Source: Apoda limacodes
Lineage: Eukaryota > Arthropoda > Insecta > Lepidoptera > Limacodidae
Direction: 5' to 3'
Length of the DNA stretch: 64,000 bases
Assembly (NCBI GenBank): GCA_946406115.1
Contig: OX291557.1
Location: forward strand, 21,732,501 to 21,796,500
The notes under the pieces were generated by a model, which saw nothing but the letters and a program-made list of their open reading frames with translations, was not told the origin of the DNA and did not search any database. The position numbers and the translations under genes were made by a program. This document shows positions 57,926-64,000 of the stretch, piece by piece (positions within the stretch are counted from its first letter, which is position 1; each line of letters begins with the position of its first letter).

Positions 57926-58659
57926 ACTACTCGTCCCAGAAAGTGCAGGTAAGAGCACTGCAGTATGGACGACGTAAAAAAGTGACGAAACTTCCTAAAT
58001 CCTGCTCAACCTTATAAATGGAGGGTCCATTTTATCGGCTTCTTTTTCGAAATGATTTTTACCCAACTGCACTATAATATCATCGTCAGAAAATTGTAGG
58101 TGTGAGATTTACTCGCTGTTTACATTTACTTATGCCTTGTCCTTTCCAGTTATCAAGACTTAAAGACATCAGTGCGATTGTAAACAGTTTCGAGGACATG
58201 ACATTCCCCGTTTTACTCCTTTCTCATAGTCCACAGAGCCGTGACACATGGGCTGATGTCCGAGGACGTATTCTATCTATAGTCTGCCTCACTGTTTGGA
58301 TGTGCTATAGTGCCGTAACCCCTCTATTCAGATGTCTGAAAATCGTTTAAGAAAGGCAAGAAGATGTCCAATCTATTCGTGATAATGACCTTCGAAATAG
58401 CGTATAAACGTGGCCAGATCTGGAATACCATATGAATAATAGTAGAGTAAAATGCCTACAATGCCGTATGAAAACATTATTTTATACCAAGTCTGCCCTA
58501 AGCCCAAAAGCTGGCTACGCCCTTGGCCTTTTTTTATACAATATATACCTTATGCAATAATTTTAATTTTTTTTTTATTTTGTTAGCTCCGGAGTTCACG
58601 TAACTTTAGCTTTAGCCCCACCTTAATACAGCGAGCTAGTGATCTTTTCAAGCTTTTGA

Positions 58660-58895
58660 AGCTTCTCCACTTTGTGGTTGCTAGAATAAACAAGTGCGGG
58701 CAGTGAAAGAGATGTGCATATGATATGCATAGTTTAGTGTCAGGTTTGTGCTGTGGCAGTAATGGAACTTGCAAAAGAGAGCTTTAAAGCATCGGTTTTA
58801 TATAATCGTTAAAAACTCACGTCAATTTTACGCGAGACGTATATTTTTTAAGCTTATTTACGATATCAAAAGATGCATTATGATCATATATGGTT
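58660..58895 (-). repeat. dispersed repeat family B, copy 2
   Basis: The reverse complement matches 5640-5858, best at 'agtgaaagagatgtgcatat', 'gtttgtgctgtggcagtaat' and 'ggaacttgcaaaagagagct'. Confidence 0.6.
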
Positions 58896-59565
58896 CGATA
58901 AGTGTTAAAGTTTTAATACTTTCTTATAACTGCAACATGAAATACTAAAAGCATATTTCTTAAACGCATTAATAATTAATTAATAACTACATAATAAAAA
59001 GTTACTAAATTATTTTAACTTTTTACTCTTCAAACTTTATCACGGATTTTGGTACTTTGGCTACATTCGTCTTAAACGGTTATATTGTCTAAAAATAATC
59101 CTTATTTATCATTCTGCATTGGTTGCTGATCGATTTTGAGCAACAACAAACCAACAGTTAGAGTCCAAAGAATTTACATAATTTTCCAAACGGTGGTGTC
59201 CTCCTAGGTGTGCATAACTCGTCAACAGTTTCGAGAGTAGCATTACTATCAATTATTAAGAGGGGCATGAAGCCATACAAATTCTGCATACAACGCGGAA
59301 TATGAACGTTGTATGGGTGAAAAGCATTAAATTTTAATAACGCGAATATATATTATTTGTATAGAAAATCTGGTAGTAACAGTCTTTGGTTTTGCATTAA
59401 GCAATATTAACGTTTTAAAAGTAAATTGAAAATTGGCAAGAACTAAAGGTTATTATGTGATTTTCTTCTATCGACAAAACTTTGCTGTATTATATGTATT
59501 TTTTCCAAAACAGACCTTAGAATTATAATGTACATAATCTGCTTATGTTTTTTTATTATTTATTT
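58896..59565. other. unassigned AT-rich DNA
   Basis: Nothing recognised on either strand. Confidence 0.55.
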
Positions 59566-59569
59566 CAAC

Positions 59570-59815
59570 TATGCTACATAAAAACAAAAAAAAAGAAATG
59601 ACATGTTTGACTGTTTTTAGTAGCTTACTAACTTATTTTTATTTCCTAATAAGTGTTTCGGTACATATTGTAAACTCTTTAGCTAATTATCAAAGTATTT
59701 CAATGGAACTTCTTGCCAGCTCTTTTTGGCAGAAATAAATATTATTTACATTGTATTGACGATTCAAGTGTTCTTAGAAACCTACTTGAATAAAGTTTGA
59801 TTTGATTTGATTTGA
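59570..59815 (+). mobile_element. LINE 3' end with (GATTT)n tail
   Basis: 'tgctacataaaaacaaaaaa', 'agtgtttcggtacatattgt', 'cagctctttttggcagaaat', 'ttacattgtattgacgattc', 'acctacttgaataaagtttg', then attttgatttgattt-type microsatellite ending near 59815. AATAAAG plus the pentamer tail marks the true 3' terminus. Only the UTR remains (5' truncation). Confidence 0.75.
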
Positions 59816-60142
59816 CTTCATTTACTTACAGAAAATTCAATTCTACTTTGAGCAATTAATCTCACACACGGACACATTGAACATGTCCTTTGTTTAATCC
59901 ATGATCTTTGCAAGACTTTTAATTTGGAATAAAGAATTTAAGAAACTCTAAAATTCCGTTGTAATAAGTTCAAAAAATTGCAAATAATTTAACTATCTTA
60001 ACATGTTGTAAACAACTTGTTCATATGTCATATAAATTTCAACTTTATCTAAATTCACTGTGTATTTCCCTAAAAATTTGCTTTCGTAAGCGGCTGAAAA
60101 CAAATCGCTGTCATAAAATTTTTACTTCCTATTTTGGAAAAT

Positions 60143-60555
60143 AGTACATTGTTCACCAAAGGGTGAAAGTGACTGATTACCGACGAGGGTGTAGTTTGAG
60201 GTTTGTAGTTTGAGCTTCGGGCCTTAAAACACACGAGGTGGGAATCGTCTTTCATCCCGAGTGATACATAGTGCTTAACACTACAAATGGGAGGATAATA
60301 AAATATAATTAATTAAAGTTTTAATTTACTCAACAAATATTAATTCACTTTTATAATCACAGATGGCACTGTACCAAATAAAAATAAGCTATTTAATTGT
60401 TTCGTGAGCTTTTAAATAGAAAGTGCTTTTTTTTCTATTATTACTTTCTTCCCTCTAAACGGGTAAGAAAGTAATAATCTCTGCAAACACGTACTTTTAA
60501 CCCTAGTTTTGACTATGCATGAAGGTTCTTTCAGAGCATGTGTAGTGTAAAGGTT
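60143..60555 (+). repeat. dispersed repeat family D, copy 2
   Basis: Same order as 37647-38100. It has an extra block of about 65 bp ('ttgagcttcgggccttaaaa ... tttcatcccgag') missing from copy 1 and lacks copy 1's internal duplication. Confidence 0.68.
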
Positions 60556-60563
60556 TTTAAGGT

Positions 60564-61299
60564 CAGGGGCCTGATTCTCGTGCGGATAGATATAATCTCG
60601 AATTCGAGATATGTTTATTTGATTTAATCATGGCTTGTTAATCGCGGTAACTGTTTTAGTTAATAGATCGACTAGTTTGAACTAGATATGTTGAAAAAAC
60701 ATGGGGGATGTCATTTGCAAATAGTTTTTCGTATTCTTAAGATCTCTTTATGGCCATATGTCGCACGTTAGCGTTCGACATGCATCGAGTGGTCGGTAGT
60801 AGTAGAGATGGGATGTCGCACGGAAAGTGGTATGAAAAAGAGTCAGAATTAGTAATATTGGTTGACGGCTTAATAGTTTTGATTTGGGAGGGAGTGGGGT
60901 TGAGTATCGAAACCCTCCTTTTTTTTAAAAAAAATGGTCACAAAAAAATGTTAGGTAAAAACATTGCTAGCATCGATGGATCCTATCGATCATCAAAATG
61001 GAAAGTTATAGGGAAAAACCCCTTTTCAAAAAAAGGGGGCGCAAGAGGGGTTTTTTTACGACCCCTCTTATTTAAGGGGAGTCATCAAAGTCATGAAAAT
61101 GGGGAATTATAGACCCCTTTTTGAAATAAAGAGGGGTCGCAAGAGGGGTTTTTGTGACCCCTCTTATTTTAGGGGAGTCATAGATTCATTAAAATGGGAT
61201 TAACAATCCAAATCAAACAAATTAACAAGCCCTGAGTTAATCAATTAAACATATCTCGAATTCGAGATTATCTCTATCAGCACGAGAATCAGGCCCCTG
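60564..61299. mobile_element. long-TIR DNA element, about 736 bp
   Basis: The left end CAGGGGCCTGATTCTCGTGC and right end (read inward) identical over these 20 bases, with good matching continuing for about 80 nt through 'aatctcgaattcgagatatg'. Inside are two tandem units of about 90-97 bp (61010-61195), each with an aagaggggt/acccctctt hairpin. The frame at 60750-61112 is repetitive and has no transposase motif. A target duplication was not identified, so class (Harbinger-like or other) is open. Confidence 0.78.
61010..61195 (+). repeat. two tandem hairpin units inside the long-TIR element
   Basis: 'gcaagaggggtttttttacg' and 'gcaagaggggtttttgtgac', each followed by 'cccctcttat' and 'aggggagtcat'. 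Unit length about 90-97 bp. Confidence 0.75.
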
Positions 61300-61469
61300 G
61301 CAATAAATGGTAATGAAAACAAAAGTTTCCTCAAGATATTGTTGTTTACAACAAAGCAAGAACCTACATATTATAATTAAACTAAGCAAAAATATTAATC
61401 TTTTTTTTCATTATTATTTTCTTGGTAGCTTTTTAAGGCATGTAAAGCCGTTACACACGTTGCTATAAT

Positions 61470-62112
61470 CCATACTAATATTATAAATGTGAAAGTTACT
61501 CTGTCTGTCTGTGTGTTACCTCTTTACGCTTAAACCACTGAGTGACTGTGACTGAGTACTGTAAAAGGACATAGTCTACTTGAAATTGTCCAAGTGTGAG
61601 TCGGATTTTACCTACGTATAATTTTTCTGTACGTGTGTTTGTCATCTAACTTCTCGTAAACGACTAAAACAATTTTGGTGAAATTTTGTTTGAATATTTC
61701 AATGTGTTCTTGTATGGCTTGAAAACACATTTGGATCCCGTAGGTGGCGCTACAGTCAGTGTGTCATTGATCTTCTCTTAAACATTAAGGACGATTTTAA
61801 TGGTATTTTTTGCTTACATTCAAGTGGGTACCTACATGGTTTGAATTTACAAATGGACCCGGTAGGTAGGGCTGCAGTCGATGTGTCATTGATCTTCTCT
61901 TAAACATTAGGGGCGATTTAATGGTATTTTTTAAATACTTTCCAGCAGGTCTCTGTCTGTGTGTCTATTACTTCTTCATGCATAAACCACTGTACGGATT
62001 AAGATGAAATTTGGCAAAAAGATGGTCTGAGTACTCGGAACGTACATAGGCTCCTTGAAAACGGTCAAATGTGAGTCGGTTTTTTTCCTACGTATAATTC
62101 TTCTTCTTGTGT
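61470..62112 (+). repeat. retroelement-tail repeat with internal duplication
   Basis: 'actaatattataaatgtgaa', 'gtctgtctgtgtgttacc', and a duplicated unit of about 130 bp ('cagtgtgtcattgatcttct' at 61757, 'cgatgtgtcattgatcttct' at 61877). It ends with 'gtacggattaagatgaaatt' and 'gtgagtcgg'. Repeat of lepidopteran type; class unknown. Confidence 0.6.
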
Positions 62113-62207
62113 ATAGTCGCTAGTGTCGCGTAGGTTCACACCAATTTAATATTGCAACTGTAATTTTGGTTTTTGATCAACAGCTCAGAAAATTCTGTTG
62201 CACTGTA
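62113..62207 (+). mobile_element. Tc1/mariner-type MITE, copy 4 (right half)
   Basis: 'gtcgctagtgtcgcgtaggt' then 'ctcagaaaattctgttgcac' and TG-TA at 62206-62207. The left end is missing. Confidence 0.68.
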
Positions 62208-62712
62208 TACGCTATAATGTAATGGGCTACGTCAAAATAGCCATTGTATATACCTTATTTTATTTTGTCTTTTTCTCAGATAAATACAGTTAGAAAAATC
62301 CGTGCTAAAACAGATGAAACAGATTTCTTGCATATACGCTCTCCTAATTTGAATGAGCTTTTAAGTACAAACTTAGTTTGATTGTTGAACCTTACAAAAA
62401 GTTAAATGTTGCTCCACTAAGTATTAGTTTGGACTTTAAAATAATTTTTACACTGATACGCGTCAATATACAATAATTCCTTTAAGAATAAAAAGTCGCA
62501 ATTCTATATTGTAAAAATCTTCATTGAAGCCGAATGCCAAATGAAATTTTCCGTGTGGCCACCTCGGAGAATAATAACAGTCTCTCTTACGGCAGAAGCA
62601 ATTTAAATTAGCACATAAACTATGTCAGTGTTTGGAGACAGAGAGAGTGACTTTGTGAAAGATTATCTATCGTTAAATGTTGTGCCTACTTGTTAAAGGT
62701 TAGGGTAAAACT

Positions 62713-63943
62713 GGGATAGATGCCTTGGGGGATAGTTGCCTCGATTATTACAGTACTATTTAAAAATACGCACCGACAAGTTTAACGTCATATTAGAAAA
62801 GTACTGTGCCCCACCGCGACGGTGCGAGCGAAACAGCTCACAAGAATAGGCCTGCCGTCGGTAGCATTCAAGGAACGTAAATTTCGTGAATCTGCTGTCT
62901 GCTGTTTTTGAATCGCGAAGATTCTTTTACGCTCGTAATTTTTATGAGGTGAGTAGAGTGAATGCTTTGAGTTTTCATAGTATTCTTAATAGTTTGTTTG
63001 ACATGCTTGTTTTTTCTGTCATTGCAAAAGCCATTGTTTTTTAAATACAAGAGGCATCTATCCCTAGCTAAAAGTATAGATGCTTCAGTATTGAGATAGG
63101 ATAGATGCCCTAAGAGCGTCTATACTCTTAATAACAGACAGTTAGAAAACAAAAGTTGTGTTATACTTTGAGTAAACATTTTGCTGTTTTTGTTATGTTA
63201 TAATTTATATTGTAATATGCCACTAAAATATATAATAAAAAGAAATGCTTGACCGCGTGGTCAATGGACACAGGAAGCTTCGATAAAAGCCATGAAGCTA
63301 TGAACAACGGTGAAAGTGCTATGAAGAAGATATCATTTTTTTTGCCGAGTCATACAACCCAAGCACCACAGCCACTAGACTGAGTATACCCATTCCATTT
63401 TATAAAAGAGGAAAACAGTCTGCTGTTGTCTTGGACTTTAGGGAATTTATAGAAGTAAAAAAAAAGCGACAAAAGATATACCTGCAAAAGAAGAGACTCA
63501 GAAAAGAATAAAGTACTAAGAGCAGAGAATTAGCAGAATACATAGACGAAGATAAAGAAAACAAATATAGAAGAAGTAGAAAAGAAAAAAGGAACTGAGA
63601 ACAAAGAAATTAAAACAAAAGCAAAATCTTGTTTGTCTTCTTATGAAAGCTCCGATTTTGAAAAAGAGTATACTTTTGATGAAATCAAGGAAAACTCCTA
63701 ATGATTAGAATGCTTGGAAGATTATAAAGATACAAAGTCAAAATCAGATTGGATAATAAGAAATTCAATCCAAAGAAAAAGACGTAGTAAATAGAAAGAA
63801 ATCATTATTTTTAAGTTTGTTTAGTTAAACTTGCAATAAACTACACAAATGTGAGCAAAAATTTTTGTTTCATTTCTTAAGGCATCTATCCTCACATCAT
63901 GAAATGCAAATGTGCATCTATCCCACACCATAGGCATCTATCC
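62713..63943 (+). mobile_element. Tigger/pogo-like element with repeated GGATAGATGCC ends
   Basis: The motif GGATAGATGCC occurs in plus orientation at the left (62714; variant at 62730) and inverted three times at the right (63881, 63914, 63933). Further copies in both orientations lie at 63053, 63075 and 63099. A pogo-like transposase remnant lies between. Repeated subterminal motifs pointing inward from both ends suggest transposase-binding sites. Exact tips and the TA duplication were not fixed. Confidence 0.6.
63240..63790 (+). pseudogene. Tigger/pogo-like transposase, internally deleted
   Basis: The start resembles the psq-type DNA-binding domain: PRGQWTQEASIKAMK at about 63253-63297, with a following frame giving AMNNGESAMKK. 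This runs directly into LPSHTTQAPQPLD (about 63343-63381), the conserved block near the third catalytic residue of Tigger-type DDE transposases (usually PPHTTH.LQPLD), then FHFIKEENSLLL and a long lysine- and glutamate-rich tail. The core with the first two catalytic Asp residues, several hundred codons, is deleted, and stops interrupt the rest. A dead, non-autonomous derivative. Confidence 0.65.
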
Positions 63944-64000
63944 TCTTTCTTAGAGTTAATCTCTTTTTTACTTATTTTTATGTGTGTAGGGAAAATGCTT

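Larger units (their letters stand above)
55120..58525. mobile_element. possible hAT-like element, 3.4 kb, filled with later insertions
   Basis: The left tip CATGGGCGTAGCCAG and the right tip, read inward, CAAGGGCGTAGCCAG differ by one base. They are immediately flanked by gccttctt (55112-55119) and gccttttt (58526-58533), a 7-of-8 match as for a hAT target duplication. Inside lie a LINE, a Helitron piece, a Harbinger-like MITE and unassigned sequence. No hAT transposase was recognised. It could also be two partial elements, but the matching flanks favour one. Confidence 0.5.

Noticed and set aside
58102..58350. 82-codon open frame inside the possible hAT-like element
   Set aside because: Could be a transposase trace, but no hAT motif (such as the dimerisation region) was recognised.
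60750..61112. 120-codon open frame
   Set aside because: Lies across the tandem hairpin units of a long-TIR element; the frame is a by-product of the repeat.
1..64000. CRISPR array, bacterial operon or phage system
   Set aside because: The only regular short repeat (4019-4298) has no spacers, and LINE, SINE and Helitron content shows a eukaryotic genome.

Overview
This window looks like nuclear DNA from a moth or butterfly (Lepidoptera). It is AT-rich, contains no long open reading frame of a host gene, and is built almost entirely from decayed transposable elements of kinds characteristic of Lepidoptera: Jockey and CR1-like LINEs, an RTE-type LINE, a tRNA-derived SINE, Lep1-like Helitrons with a GAGCAAAGCTC hairpin, Tc1/mariner, hAT-like, Harbinger-like and Tigger-like DNA elements, and several dispersed repeats that end in the usual lepidopteran text (GACAGACAGAC, 'tcggtccagccgtttaggag'). 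No intact host protein-coding gene was found. Every coding-like stretch I can identify is a transposon protein, and nearly all are broken by stops, frameshifts or truncation. The host species cannot be told from this window.

Layout. 1-10.0 kb: a decayed LINE on +, a Helitron followed by a tidy 10 x 28-bp minisatellite, LINE 3' ends, a TA-flanked MITE and repeat fragments. 10.3-17.2 kb: a nested structure on the minus strand. An older LINE is split into a 3' part (10.45-10.98 kb) and a 5' part (15.97-17.19 kb), and a nearly full-length but dead Jockey element (about 10.99-15.96 kb, gag-like ORF1 plus endonuclease/RT ORF2) lies between them. 17.4-17.6 kb: a tRNA-Asp-like sequence whose D-loop is interrupted by a 32-bp palindrome flanked by perfect 8-bp duplications. 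18-27 kb: fold-back elements, a SINE and dispersed repeats in otherwise unassigned AT-rich DNA. 27.4-28.6 kb: an RTE-type LINE remnant. 29-36 kb: CR1-like LINE pieces, repeats and a mariner pseudogene. 39.4-41.4 kb: a Tc1/mariner-superfamily element with near-perfect terminal inverted repeats and a broken transposase, into which a 409-bp hAT-like MITE with a perfect 8-bp duplication has inserted. 44-53 kb: a degenerate tandem array, repeat copies, another Helitron and a minus-strand LINE. 55.1-58.5 kb: a possible hAT-like element that carries inside it a 5'-truncated LINE with an unbroken RT frame, a Helitron piece and a Harbinger-like MITE. 60-64 kb: a long-TIR element and a Tigger/pogo-like remnant whose ends carry repeated GGATAGATGCC motifs.

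How the parts relate. There is no operon or pathway here. The relations are those of transposon biology: elements inserted into elements, non-autonomous elements that would have depended on transposases encoded elsewhere, and families that recur several times in the window (the GTGCGAGTCGG repeat, the CR1-like LINE 3' end, the CAGTGCAACAAAC MITE, and five dispersed families labelled A-E below). Family names rest on motifs read by eye, and element ends are approximate unless a target-site duplication is stated.
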